Source: Alphaproteobacteria bacterium HT1-32 (GTDB lineage: Bacteria > Pseudomonadota > Alphaproteobacteria > Rhodospirillales > HT1-32). From it: 64,000 bases of DNA. The position numbers and the translations under genes were made by a program. Location of the stretch: NCBI GenBank assembly GCA_009649675.1, contig WJPL01000001.1, positions 1,508,469 through 1,572,468 on the forward strand. The letters run 5' to 3'. Positions 44,645-53,920 of this stretch are shown here, piece by piece (the first letter of the stretch is position 1; each line of letters begins with the position of its first letter). Below the pieces are notes generated by a model. It had not been told where the DNA came from. It made no database searches and worked only from the letters and a program-made list of their open reading frames with translations.

Positions 44645-47623
44645 ATGGCAGTTACTGATATCGATTCCTTCCTGTTTACCGGCAATCAGGTCTATATCGC
44701 CCAGCTTTATGAGCGGTATCTCGACGATCCGGGTTCCGTTGATCCTGGCTGGCAGGACTTCTTTGCTGATCTCGAAGATGATGCCGGCGGCCTTGTCCGT
44801 GAGATGAAGGGTGCCCCCTGGGCGCCGAAGGAAAGCAACGTCATTGGCGAGATGGGGCTGACCCCGCTTTCCGAACAGATGTCCGAAGAACAGGGCGACG
44901 GCTCTCCCGCGCCCGGCGGATTCAACAAGGCCGTTGCCCAGCGTGTCGGGGCCGATCAGGTTCGCGCGGCTACGCTGGATTCAATCCGCGCTCTCATGCT
45001 GATCCGTGCCTATCGGGTGCGTGGTCATCTGGAAGCCGATCTCGATCCGCTGAAGCTCGACAAGAAGGAGCCGCATCCCGAACTGGATCCGGCAACTTAC
45101 GGCTTTACGGACAAGGACCAGTACAAGGAAATCTTCATCAACTACGTTCTGGGTCTGGAGACAGCGACCCTGCGTGAAATCATCACCGTCCTGCGGGAGA
45201 CCTATTGCGGGACGATCGGTGTTGAATTCATGCATATTCAGGACCCGGATGAGAAAAGCTGGATCCAGCAGCGCATCGAATCAATCCGCAATCAGGCGCA
45301 TTTCACGGACCGCGGCAAGAAAGCGATCTATGACCGTCTGGTCGAAACCGAAGGCTTCGAGAAGTATCTCGACAAGAAGTTCACCGGCACCAAACGGTTT
45401 GGTCTGGATGGCGGTGAATCGCTGATCCCGGCGCTTGAGCAGATTCTCAAGCGGGGCACACAGCTCGGCATCGAAGAAGTCGTTATCGGGATGCCGCATC
45501 GTGGCCGCCTGAACGTGCTGGCCAACCTGATGGGCAAACCCTATGCCGCGATCCTGAATGAGTTTCAGGGTGGCTCCGCCCAGCCGGATGACGTGGGTGG
45601 CTCCGGTGACGTGAAATACCATCTCGGCAGCTCTGCTGACCGGGTCTTTGACGGCCGTTCCATCCATCTGTCGCTGACCGCGAACCCGTCCCATCTGGAA
45701 GTGGTCAATACGGTTGTGCTGGGCAAGGTGCGTGCCAAGCAGCGCCAGCGTAATGATACCAACCGCGAAAAGGTCATGGGTCTGCTGATGCATGGCGATG
45801 CGGCTTTCGCCGGGCAGGGACTGGTTCCGGAAGCGCTCGATCTGTCGCATCTGCGTGGCTACAAGACCGGCGGTACGATCCATGTGATCGTCAACAACCA
45901 GATCGGCTTCACGACCTCGCCGAAATTCTCCCGTTCATCACCCTATTGCTCGGATGTGGCAAAAACTGTCGCAGCCCCGATTTTCCATGTGAACGCGGAT
46001 TGCCCGGAATCGGTTGTCCATTGTGCCCGTATGGCAGTGGAATACCGGCACAAGTTCAAGAAAGACGTGGTGGTGGACATGATCTGCTACCGTCGCTTCG
46101 GTCATAACGAAGGCGACGAGCCGATGTTCACGCAGCCCCTGATGTACAAGAAAATCAGTGGTCATGATTCAGTCGGCGAAATCTATTCGAAGAAGCTGAT
46201 CCGTGAAAAGGTCATCACCGAAGAGCAGGCGAAAGCCGTGGTCGACAAGATGAATGCCGAGCTTGATGCGGCATTCGAGGCTTCGAAATCCTACAAGGTC
46301 AACAAGGCGGACTGGTTCGATGGTGTCTGGTCCGGCCTGTCGGTCGCTCATGGTGACGAGCGGCGCGGCGAAACCGGTGTTTCCATTGATCGTCTGCGTG
46401 AAGTTGGGGAAGGCCTGACCCGGGTTCCGGAAAACTTCCATCCGCATTCCAAGATCGTGCGCCAGCTTGAAGCCAAAAAGAAGATGCTGGAAACCGGCGA
46501 GGGGCTGGACTGGGCAACCGGTGAGGCGCTGGCCTTCGGAACCTTGTTGCTTGATGGCTCTCCGGTACGTCTGTCCGGTCAGGATTCAGGACGCGGTACG
46601 TTCTCGCACCGTCATTCCGTGCTGATCGATCAGGAAACCGAAGATCGTTATATTCCGCTGAACAATCTCCGTTACGGGCAGGCCCCGTTCGAGGTGCTTG
46701 ATTCACCCCTGTCAGAGGCCGGCGTGCTGGGCTTTGAATATGGCTATGCCTCGTCAGAGCCGCATATGCTGGTGATGTGGGAAGCGCAGTTCGGTGACTT
46801 TGCCAACGGTGCGCAGGTCGTTATCGATCAGTTCATTGCCTCGGGCGAAGCGAAGTGGCTGCGGATGAACGGCCTCGTGATGCTGTTGCCACATGGCTAT
46901 GAAGGACAGGGGCCGGAGCACAGTTCAGCCCGCATCGAGCGTTATCTCCAGCTTTGTGCTGAAGACAACATTCAGGTCTGCAACTGCACGACCCCGGCGA
47001 ATCTGTTCCACATCCTGCGTCGTCAGGTGGTCCGGAACTTCCGTAAACCGCTGATCCTGTTCACGCCGAAATCGCTGCTCCGCCACAAGAAGGCGGTCTC
47101 CAAGCTGGAGGAAATGGGCGATGGCACGACCTTCCATCGTGTGCTCTGGGACGAATATGCGCTGGGGCAGGACAAGGATGTCAAACGGGTCATCATGTGT
47201 TCCGGCAAGGTCTATTACGATCTGGACGCCGAGCGTGAGGCAACGGGCCGCAAGGATGTCTACATTCTGCGTCTCGAACAGCTTTATCCGTTCCCGAAGA
47301 AAGCGCTGATCGCCGAACTCTCACGCTTCCCGAAGGCCGAACTTGTCTGGTGTCAGGAAGAGCCCCGAAATATGGGGGCATGGCATTTCCTGGGTGAGAA
47401 TTTCGATGAAATGCTGAGCGAAATGGGCCGCGACGGTGAGAAAATTGCCTATGCCGGTCGTAAGCCGGCGGCATCACCGGCAACCGGGTCCGCGAAAAAG
47501 CATGCCATCGAGCAGGCCGCACTGGTGAACGAAGCTCTGGGTGAAGCGCCGAAGGCGGCCGCCCGCAGCCGGTCCGCCTCGAAGCCTGCAACCCGCAAAT
47601 CACCCGCAAAAAAGAAGTCCTGA
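44645..47623 (+). CDS. sucA: 2-oxoglutarate dehydrogenase E1 component
   Basis: 992 residues, the thiamine-diphosphate decarboxylase of the complex. It starts with the E2-binding N-terminal helix region FLFTGNQVYIAQLYERYLDDP, then has GMPHRGRLNVLANLMGKP, GDAAFAGQGLVPE, the ThDP/Mg segment around NNQIGFTT, YRRFGHNEGDEP, and GQDSGRGTFSHRHSV. The C-terminal ~40 residues are a Ala/Lys/Ser-rich tail (KSPAKKKS) beyond the usual end, unusual but not rare in alphaproteobacteria. Confidence 0.98.
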   Translation: MAVTDIDSFLFTGNQVYIAQLYERYLDDPGSVDPGWQDFFADLEDDAGGLVREMKGAPWAPKESNVIGEMGLTPLSEQMSEEQGDGSPAPGGFNKAVAQRVGADQVRAATLDSIRALMLIRAYRVRGHLEADLDPLKLDKKEPHPELDPATYGFTDKDQYKEIFINYVLGLETATLREIITVLRETYCGTIGVEFMHIQDPDEKSWIQQRIESIRNQAHFTDRGKKAIYDRLVETEGFEKYLDKKFTGTKRFGLDGGESLIPALEQILKRGTQLGIEEVVIGMPHRGRLNVLANLMGKPYAAILNEFQGGSAQPDDVGGSGDVKYHLGSSADRVFDGRSIHLSLTANPSHLEVVNTVVLGKVRAKQRQRNDTNREKVMGLLMHGDAAFAGQGLVPEALDLSHLRGYKTGGTIHVIVNNQIGFTTSPKFSRSSPYCSDVAKTVAAPIFHVNADCPESVVHCARMAVEYRHKFKKDVVVDMICYRRFGHNEGDEPMFTQPLMYKKISGHDSVGEIYSKKLIREKVITEEQAKAVVDKMNAELDAAFEASKSYKVNKADWFDGVWSGLSVAHGDERRGETGVSIDRLREVGEGLTRVPENFHPHSKIVRQLEAKKKMLETGEGLDWATGEALAFGTLLLDGSPVRLSGQDSGRGTFSHRHSVLIDQETEDRYIPLNNLRYGQAPFEVLDSPLSEAGVLGFEYGYASSEPHMLVMWEAQFGDFANGAQVVIDQFIASGEAKWLRMNGLVMLLPHGYEGQGPEHSSARIERYLQLCAEDNIQVCNCTTPANLFHILRRQVVRNFRKPLILFTPKSLLRHKKAVSKLEEMGDGTTFHRVLWDEYALGQDKDVKRVIMCSGKVYYDLDAEREATGRKDVYILRLEQLYPFPKKALIAELSRFPKAELVWCQEEPRNMGAWHFLGENFDEMLSEMGRDGEKIAYAGRKPAASPATGSAKKHAIEQAALVNEALGEAPKAAARSRSASKPATRKSPAKKKS

Positions 47624-47669
47624 CGCCAGCGGCGTCCGGTAACCTGTAATCTGAGGAGCATCCTGAACC

Positions 47670-48980
47670 ATGGCCGTTGAAGTAAAGGTGCCGCAGCTCG
47701 GCGAATCAGTGACCGAAGCAATCGTTGCCAGCTGGATGAAAAAGCCCGGCGACGCGGTCGCTGTCGATGAGGCAATCTGCGAGCTGGAAACCGATAAGGT
47801 GACCCTCGAAGTCAATTCGCCGGTCGCTGGTGCGATGGGTGAAATCATTGCCGAGGAAGGCGCAGAAGTTGAAGTCGGCGCCCTGCTGGCGATGATCGAG
47901 GAAGGAGCCGAAGGCTCTGCCAGTGCCGAGGCACCGAAGGAAGACAAGAAAGAAGCCCCGAAAGAGGAAAAGGCGGAAGCAAAGCCGGAGAAGCAGGAAG
48001 CCAAACCTTCTTCACCGCCACCACCTCCTGCGGCTTCTGTACCGGCCGGCAACAAGCCCGACCTGTCCAAGCCTCTGCCGCCTGCGGTTAAGAAAATGAT
48101 CGCTGATAACGGCCTGAACGCAGCCGACATTCCGGCTTCGGGCAAAGACGGTCGTCTGACCAAGGCCGACGTGGTGAATTTCATGCAGGGCGGCTCCAAG
48201 CCGGCCAGCCGCCCGGCAGCGACACCGGGGAGCGCCCCGGCCCGTCCGTCTTTTGACGCTCTGCCGCCGCGCCCGGAAAACCCGCTGGAAGAGCGGGTGA
48301 AGATGACCCGGCTGCGCAAGGTTATCGCGTCGCGTCTGAAGGAAGCCCAGAACACGGCTGCCATGCTGACCACCTGGAACGATGTCGATATGACACGGGC
48401 CATGGAAATGCGGGCGAAGTACAAGGACGGTTTCGAGAAGAAGCATGGCGTGCGCCTTGGCTTCATGTCGATGTTCGTTCGTGCGGCCTGCATTGCGCTC
48501 CGCGAATGGCCGGCGGTAAATGCCGAGATCTACGGCGACGAAATCATCTACAAGAACTACTACAATATCGGCGTTGCGGTCGGTACACCGAACGGACTGG
48601 TGGTGCCGGTTCTCAAGGATGCCGATGACATGAGCTTCGCCGGCATTGAAGGATCGATTTCCGACTTTGGCCGTCGTGCCCGTGACGGCAAGCTCACCAT
48701 GGATGAGATGATGGGCGGCACCTTCACCATTTCAAACGGTGGCGTTTTCGGGTCAATGAACTCGATGCCGATCATCAATGTGCCGCAGGCTGCGGTACTG
48801 GGTATGCACCGGATCGAAAAGCGCCCGGTTGCTGTTGGTGACGAAGTTAAAATCCGCCCGATGATGTATCTGGCCCTGTCCTATGATCACCGCATCATTG
48901 ATGGCCGCGAAGCCGTGTCCTTCCTGGTGCGGATCAAGCAGTGCATCGAAGATCCGGGCCGTATCCTGCTGGACGTCTGA
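47670..48980 (+). CDS. sucB: 2-oxoglutarate dehydrogenase E2 (dihydrolipoyl succinyltransferase)
   Basis: 436 residues with one lipoyl domain (1-77, lipoyl-lysine K43 in [11 protein letters not shown]), a Lys/Glu/Ala/Pro-rich flexible linker (about 82-128), a subunit-binding domain ([20 protein letters not shown], about 140-160), and the catalytic domain with [16 protein letters not shown] holding the active His and Asp. It forms the complex core and passes succinyl to CoA. It follows sucA after 46 bp with a GAGGAG site. Confidence 0.98.
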   Translation: MAVEVKVPQLGESVTEAIVASWMKKPGDAVAVDEAICELETDKVTLEVNSPVAGAMGEIIAEEGAEVEVGALLAMIEEGAEGSASAEAPKEDKKEAPKEEKAEAKPEKQEAKPSSPPPPPAASVPAGNKPDLSKPLPPAVKKMIADNGLNAADIPASGKDGRLTKADVVNFMQGGSKPASRPAATPGSAPARPSFDALPPRPENPLEERVKMTRLRKVIASRLKEAQNTAAMLTTWNDVDMTRAMEMRAKYKDGFEKKHGVRLGFMSMFVRAACIALREWPAVNAEIYGDEIIYKNYYNIGVAVGTPNGLVVPVLKDADDMSFAGIEGSISDFGRRARDGKLTMDEMMGGTFTISNGGVFGSMNSMPIINVPQAAVLGMHRIEKRPVAVGDEVKIRPMMYLALSYDHRIIDGREAVSFLVRIKQCIEDPGRILLDV

Positions 48981-49016
48981 GCCTGAAACCCAACCCGACT
49001 GCCGGGAGCGAGAAAT

Positions 49017-50438
49017 ATGAGTGATACCTATGACGTTGTGATCATCGGCGGTGGGCCGGGTGGTTATGTCTGTGCCATCAAGGCCGCCCAGCTTGGCCTC
49101 AAGACGGCCTGTGTCGAAATGCGCGGCGCCCTTGGCGGCACCTGCCTGAATGTCGGCTGCATTCCGTCGAAAGCGCTGCTGCATTCCTCGCATCTCTATG
49201 AATCGGCACAGCATGAATTTGCCGAGCATGGCATTGAGGTTGGTTCACCGAAGGTCGATCTGGACAAGATGCTGGCCCGCAAGGACAAGGTCGTTGTCGA
49301 CCTGACCTCGGGCATCGAGTTTCTGTTCAAGAAGAACAAGGTCGATTATTTCAAGGGCCGCGGCAGCATTGAATCTGCGACCAGTGTCAGGGTCGAGAAG
49401 GTAAAGGGTCTCGACGGTTCGGAAGACAAGACGCTGTCGACGAAAAACATCGTCATTGCAACGGGTTCTGAATCCACACCGCTCAAGGGCGTTGATGTCG
49501 ACGAGAAGCAGATCGTCTCCTCAACCGGAGCGCTGAGCCTGAAGAAAGTGCCGAAAAAGCTGGCCGTGATTGGCGCCGGCGTCATCGGACTGGAAATGGG
49601 TTCGGTCTGGCGCCGTCTTGGCGCAGAAGTGACGGTGATCGAATTCCTCGACCGTATCCTGCCGGGGATGGATGGTGAACTGGCGAAACAGTCACAGCGT
49701 ATTCTGGGCAAGCAGGGGATCAATTTCAAACTGGGCACGAAGGTGACCGGCGCGAAGAAAACCAAGACTGCCGTCACTCTGACCATGGAGCCGGTCAAAG
49801 GCGGGGATGCAGAAGAATTCAAGGCAGATGTGGTGCTGGTTGCCATTGGCCGTCGCCCCTACACGGAAGGCCTCGGCCTTGAGAAGGCCGGCGTGAAGCT
49901 GGATGATCGCGGCCGGGTTGCCGTAGACGAGTATTTCCAGACGGAAGTTGAAGGCATTTTTGCAATCGGTGATGCGATTGTTGGCCCGATGCTGGCCCAT
50001 AAGGCAGAAGAAGACGGCGTTGCCATTGCAGAAATGCTGGCCGGTGAAGCCGGTCATGTTGATTACGACAAGGTGCCGGGTGTCGTCTACACCACACCGG
50101 AAATCGCCTCTGTCGGCAAAACCGAAGAAGCCCTGAAGGAAGCCGGTATCGACTATGCGGTCGGCAAGTTCCCGTTCAGCGCCAACAGCCGCGCCCGTGC
50201 GGTTTCGGATACAGCTGGCTTTGTGAAAATCCTGACCGACAAGAAAACCGATACGGTCCTTGGCGTACATATTGTCGGCCCGCTGGCCGGTGACCTGATC
50301 GCGGAAGCCGTGATGGCGCTGGAATTCGGTGCGTCGGCAGAAGATATCGCCCGTATTTCCCACGCGCATCCGCAGATGGGTGAGTCCGTCAAGGAAGCCG
50401 CCATGGCCGCCTGGACCGGCAAGGCAATTCACGCCTAG
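49017..50438 (+). CDS. lpdA: Dihydrolipoamide dehydrogenase (E3)
   Basis: 473 residues. FAD site [17 protein letters not shown] (11-27), redox disulfide C43/C48 in [18 protein letters not shown] site [17 protein letters not shown], and the active-site H451/E456 in [14 protein letters not shown] at the dimer interface. It re-oxidises the lipoyl arm of SucB and could also serve the glycine cleavage system, which has no lpd of its own in this window. A large palindromic repeat follows the stop. Confidence 0.98.
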   Translation: MSDTYDVVIIGGGPGGYVCAIKAAQLGLKTACVEMRGALGGTCLNVGCIPSKALLHSSHLYESAQHEFAEHGIEVGSPKVDLDKMLARKDKVVVDLTSGIEFLFKKNKVDYFKGRGSIESATSVRVEKVKGLDGSEDKTLSTKNIVIATGSESTPLKGVDVDEKQIVSSTGALSLKKVPKKLAVIGAGVIGLEMGSVWRRLGAEVTVIEFLDRILPGMDGELAKQSQRILGKQGINFKLGTKVTGAKKTKTAVTLTMEPVKGGDAEEFKADVVLVAIGRRPYTEGLGLEKAGVKLDDRGRVAVDEYFQTEVEGIFAIGDAIVGPMLAHKAEEDGVAIAEMLAGEAGHVDYDKVPGVVYTTPEIASVGKTEEALKEAGIDYAVGKFPFSANSRARAVSDTAGFVKILTDKKTDTVLGVHIVGPLAGDLIAEAVMALEFGASAEDIARISHAHPQMGESVKEAAMAAWTGKAIHA

Positions 50439-50467
50439 GGTTCTGTCTGCCAGACTTCAGGGTTTCT

Positions 50468-50566
50468 GCATCCTTCGAGACGCAGCTACGCTGCTCCTCA
50501 GGATGAGGTCTGGTTATGGTAAAACCTCATCCTGAGGAGCGCAAAAAGCGCGTCTCGAAGGATCGC
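50468..50566. repeat. Long palindromic repeat after lpdA
   Basis: Left-arm TCCTTCGAGACGC and GCTCCTCAGGATGAGGT pair with right-arm ACCTCATCCTGAGGAGC and GCGTCTCGAAGGA; a short unpaired part interrupts each arm and a ~14-base loop joins them. The words CCTCATCCTGAGGAGC and GTCTCGAAGGAT are, from general knowledge, widespread as dispersed palindromes in alphaproteobacterial genomes. It could end lpdA transcripts or be a small REP-like mobile unit. Confidence 0.8.
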
Positions 50567-50595
50567 AGTAAAAATCAGACAGCGGATAACCCGGC

Positions 50596-51441
50596 TCAGC
50601 TGATACCCATCTGTGACAGCTGTGCTTTGAACAGGTCGCTCTTGCCGTCGCAATGGGTTTGCAGCAGGCCCAGATGACCGTCATTCGGTGAAATTATCAG
50701 GTCACCGCCGAATTTTTCCTGATACTGCCGGGACTGATCGATCCAGCCCTCAGGCTCCACCCCGCCAACTGTGGTCAGAATCGGACAATCCGTTGTCGGG
50801 GTAGCAGCCAGTGCATTGCAGCGTGCGGCCATTTCCTCGGTCAGGTGGAGGTCGTTATTGACGCTGATATGGCGGGCCGGTTCCGGGTCATAGATACCAC
50901 TCATCAGCGTGGCACCCTTGATGAGGTCTTTTGGCAGGCCGCGTGCGGCCCAGTCGGTCGCCAGAACCATGGCAGCGAGATGCGCTCCGGCAGAGTGACC
51001 GGCAATATAGAGCCGGTCGGGATTGCCCCCCTTTGCAGCACAATTCCGGGCGATCCAGTCCACCCCTTCGATGATCTCGGCGACGATGTCATCCAGTGTC
51101 ACTTTCGGGCAGAGATCGTAATCCAGATTGATGGTGGTGACGCCACGCGGGGTGAAGGCACCGGCGACGAAACCGAATTCGTCCTTGGTGCGGGCCCGCC
51201 AGTAACCGCCATGGATGAAGATCATGGTCGGTGCCGAGGGATCATCGGCCGGGAAGATGTCCATCAGCATCTGGTCGGCAGTGCCATAGCGGACGCCCAT
51301 TTCATGTTTCAGGCTGGCCCGGGCAGTGGCGCTCAGTTCGGCGAATATGCGGTCAAAGTCGCCGCGGTTGGCCGGCACGGCCCGTGGGTTGAACTGTAAT
51401 TCAAGTTCTTCGGCGGTCAGGGATTTCCAGTCAAAGCTCAT
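50596..51441 (-). CDS. Alpha/beta-hydrolase (arylformamidase-like)
   Basis: 281 residues. The oxyanion segment MIFIHGGYWRARTKDEF and nucleophile elbow GHSAGAHLAAMV define the HSL/kynurenine-formamidase-like branch; the acid and His lie in the C-terminal part (the His probably in SPNDGHLGLLQTH). Such enzymes cleave N-formylkynurenine, carbamates or small esters. It lies downstream of the amidase gene in the same direction (26 bp), so amide breakdown is a plausible theme. No kynurenine pathway genes are visible. Confidence 0.83.
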   Translation of the reverse strand: MSFDWKSLTAEELELQFNPRAVPANRGDFDRIFAELSATARASLKHEMGVRYGTADQMLMDIFPADDPSAPTMIFIHGGYWRARTKDEFGFVAGAFTPRGVTTINLDYDLCPKVTLDDIVAEIIEGVDWIARNCAAKGGNPDRLYIAGHSAGAHLAAMVLATDWAARGLPKDLIKGATLMSGIYDPEPARHISVNNDLHLTEEMAARCNALAATPTTDCPILTTVGGVEPEGWIDQSRQYQEKFGGDLIISPNDGHLGLLQTHCDGKSDLFKAQLSQMGIS

Positions 51442-51466
51442 GATCGTCTCTCTCCTGTCGGATATG

Positions 51467-52879
51467 TCAGTCTAGCTGCGGATGGGCATCGGTGCAGCCG
51501 GTTGCGCGCTCGTAGGCGCGTGCTGTGCGATAAACTGTTGCCTCGTCAAATGGCCGTCCGGCGAGCTGGAAGCTTGCGGGAAGACCATTGGCGGTGAAAC
51601 CGGCGGGAACGGCCATTGTCGGCACACCGAGATAGTTGAAGGGCCGGATATTGCGGGTCAGGCGTATCAGTGCCTGCAGGAAGCCCGGCCCGTCAGAATG
51701 ATCGGTTTCGGCTATTGTCGGCACGGGGGTGTCGAGACCCGGCGCATGCATGACATCGGCATTGGCGAACATCGCCTTGCAGAAAGCCCGCAAGATCGGG
51801 GCCCGCAGCTTTAGCGCCTGCTGATAGGTCACCGCCGGGTAAAACAGCCCGGCCAGCATGCGTCCGCGCGTCTGATGCCCATAGCGATCCCAGTCCGAGG
51901 CGAGACCGCTGGCGTGATAACCGGCAGATTCCGAGCTTGAAAGTACCGTGGTCAGGGCGACCAGATCCTGCATTTCCGGGAACCGGACGGGAACGATGGT
52001 CGCGCCGAGGCGGCGATAGACATCCAGACTGGTATTGGTCAAAGCGGCAACTTCGTCGTCGAGACTGTCACCAAAAAAATCTTCGCAGACAGCTATTCGC
52101 AGCCCCCGGATGTCCTTTTCAATTCCCTCCAGAAAATCGGGGACTGGCAGATGGCTGGTCGTCGGATCACGGGGGTCACCGCCGGCAATAGCCTGAAGCA
52201 TCAGGGCGTTGTCGCGGACGGTGCGGGTCAGGGGCCCGACATGATCGAGGGAAAAGGACAGCGGCATTGCGCCGGACCGGCTGACCCGGCCATAGGTCGG
52301 TTTCATGCCGACCAGCCCGCAGCAGGCTGAAGGGGTGCGGATAGACCCGCCCGTATCGGAGCCGAGAGCACCGAAGGCCAGCCCCGCCGCAACCGCCGAC
52401 CCGGAACCGGAGGACGACCCCCCGGTAATATGGTCGGTGTTCCAGGGGTTGCGTACAGCGCCGGTATGCTGGTTATGGCCGGTCGGTCCGAGGGCAAATT
52501 CCACCATGTTGAGACGGGCGATATCCAGCGTACCCGCCGCATCAAGGCGATGGAGGGCGGTGGCGGTTGTCGTGGGCTGATAATCCTTGCGGATGATGGC
52601 GCCACAGGCGGAAATTCGGCCCTCACGGTAATACATGTCCTTATGTGCCAGCGGCACACCGTGCAGCGGGCCGACGGGCTTACCGGCTGCCAGCCGTGCA
52701 TCTGCATCTGCTGCACCGGCCAGTGCCGTCTCAGGGTCCGCACCGGCGATGCAGTTCAGCCTGTCACCCAGTGCGTCAATCCGTGCGAGACAGGCTTCTG
52801 TCAGCTGGACGGAGGTAAAGTCACCTTTTCGGATACCGGCGGCGGCGGCTTCAAGGGAGAGATAGGGGTCGATGCTCAT
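51467..52879 (-). CDS. Amidase-signature family hydrolase
   Basis: 470 residues with the complete Ser-cisSer-Lys set: K80 in LAHKDMYY, S155 in ITGGSSSGSGS, and nucleophile S179 in GSDTGGSIRTPS. The family covers GatA, AtzE/AtzF-type hydrolases and general amidases. Its start overlaps the stop of a ~70-residue GatC/AtzG-like gene (ATGA), a pairing known from GatA-GatC and AtzE-AtzG. Since gatB is not here, a catabolic amidase is more likely than tRNA transamidation. Substrate is unknown. Confidence 0.9.
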   Translation of the reverse strand: MSIDPYLSLEAAAAGIRKGDFTSVQLTEACLARIDALGDRLNCIAGADPETALAGAADADARLAAGKPVGPLHGVPLAHKDMYYREGRISACGAIIRKDYQPTTTATALHRLDAAGTLDIARLNMVEFALGPTGHNQHTGAVRNPWNTDHITGGSSSGSGSAVAAGLAFGALGSDTGGSIRTPSACCGLVGMKPTYGRVSRSGAMPLSFSLDHVGPLTRTVRDNALMLQAIAGGDPRDPTTSHLPVPDFLEGIEKDIRGLRIAVCEDFFGDSLDDEVAALTNTSLDVYRRLGATIVPVRFPEMQDLVALTTVLSSSESAGYHASGLASDWDRYGHQTRGRMLAGLFYPAVTYQQALKLRAPILRAFCKAMFANADVMHAPGLDTPVPTIAETDHSDGPGFLQALIRLTRNIRPFNYLGVPTMAVPAGFTANGLPASFQLAGRPFDEATVYRTARAYERATGCTDAHPQLD

Positions 52880-53088
52880 TTGCCGCCACCTCCGGTTGTT
52901 CCGGGCGCGAGGGCTTCGAGTTCCCGCAGATAATCTACAGGCTCGGCTTCCAGCGACAGCCGCGTCGCCAGCCTGCGTACGACAGCACTGTTTGCGGCGG
53001 AAACGCGCGCCGGTTCAGCGATCATTTCAGGCGTAACATCAATACCATAGGTCTGGCGAATCCAGTCCGCCCGTTCCGTATCAGTCAT
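52876..53088 (-). CDS. Small GatC/AtzG-like (DUF4089-type) amidase partner
   Basis: 70 residues from the ATG at 53088 with GAGGAAC upstream; the open frame to 53397 would overlap the divergent RutE-like gene. The product is helical: DWIRQTYGIDVTPEMIAEP, then ANSAVVRRLATRLSLEAEPVDYLRELE. This two-helix shape, small size and four-base overlap with the amidase gene resemble AtzG, the GatC-like subunit of AtzE. Direct sequence similarity to AtzG is weak, so it is a context-supported call. A Gly-rich tail (TTGGGGK) ends it. Confidence 0.6.
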   Translation of the reverse strand: MTDTERADWIRQTYGIDVTPEMIAEPARVSAANSAVVRRLATRLSLEAEPVDYLRELEALAPGTTGGGGK

Positions 53089-53219
53089 CAGGGAGAGTTC
53101 CTCGTTATTCTTTGGCGCGGAGTCTAGTCCCTTCATCTGCCCGGTGAAAGCACCGTTGATCCCCGCTGGCAGGCAACCATATGAAGACCTGAACTTTACG
53201 TCATCCGAAGGATCAGAAT

Positions 53220-53855
53220 ATGACCGATACAGCGAAAGCTGCCGTTGAAGATGTGCGCCGCAGGATCTCTGCCCTTGACGCTGATGGTCTCGACCTGATC
53301 CTGCGCGATGCGCGGACACACAACAAATGGCAGGACCGGGATGTCCCGGATGATCTGCTGAAACAGGTCTATGATCTTTATAAATGGGGGGCGACAAGCA
53401 TGAACTGCTCGCCTGCCCGTGTGGTTTTCGTCAAGTCTTCCGAGGCCAAAAAGAAACTTGAACCGCTGCTGATGGAGGGCAACCGGGAGAAAACCATGGC
53501 CGCCCCGGCCTGCGCGATCATTGGCACGGATACCCGTTTCTTTGAAAGGCTGCCGGTGCTGTTTCCACACAGCAAGGGTGCAGCCGACATGTTCCGTAAA
53601 AATGCGGCGCTGGCGGAAGTGACGGGCTTTCGTAACGGGACACTGCAAGGTGCCTATCTGATGATTGCCGCCCGTGCGCTTGGTCTTGATTGCGGCCCGA
53701 TGTCGGGCTTTGACAATGCGGCGGTGGACAAGACGTTCTTCGATGGCACCGATATCCGGTCGAACTTTCTTTGCAGCCTGGGTTATGGTGATCCGGACGC
53801 CTTGTTCGACCGCAGCCCGCGACCGGACTTTGGCGAGGTTTGCAGCATAGTCTGA
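53220..53855 (+). CDS. RutE/HadB-like nitroreductase-fold reductase
   Basis: 211 residues of the flavin-dependent nitroreductase superfamily. The pattern DLILRDARTHNKWQDRDVPD, then YKWGATSMNCSPARVVFV and LGLDCGPMSGFDN matches RutE, the probable malonic semialdehyde reductase of the Rut pyrimidine pathway; other close homologues are plain NADPH reductases. No other rut gene is in the window. It is divergent from the GatC-like gene (131 bp) and precedes hrcA. Confidence 0.85.
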   Translation: MTDTAKAAVEDVRRRISALDADGLDLILRDARTHNKWQDRDVPDDLLKQVYDLYKWGATSMNCSPARVVFVKSSEAKKKLEPLLMEGNREKTMAAPACAIIGTDTRFFERLPVLFPHSKGAADMFRKNAALAEVTGFRNGTLQGAYLMIAARALGLDCGPMSGFDNAAVDKTFFDGTDIRSNFLCSLGYGDPDALFDRSPRPDFGEVCSIV

Positions 53856-53870
53856 TATGACCGGGGCTCG

Positions 53871-53899
53871 TTGACGCGGGCCATAGGCAAACCTATGTT
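53871..53899 (+). promoter_or_regulatory. hrcA promoter with a palindrome in its spacer
   Basis: TTGACG (53871-53876), 17 bases, then TATGTT (53894-53899). The palindrome CATAGG-CAAA-CCTATG (53882-53897) lies inside the spacer and overlaps the -10 box, and weaker outer arms GCGGGC/GCCCGC extend it. It is not a CIRCE element. It could be an operator or an early RNA stem; the transcript start would be near 53906. Confidence 0.5.
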
Positions 53900-53920
53900 G
53901 CGCCCGCAACCTTGGACGTA

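Noticed and set aside
53856-53920. CIRCE element (TTAGCACTC-N9-GAGTGCTAA) expected near hrcA
   Set aside because: No such sequence is present; the palindrome there has a different core.
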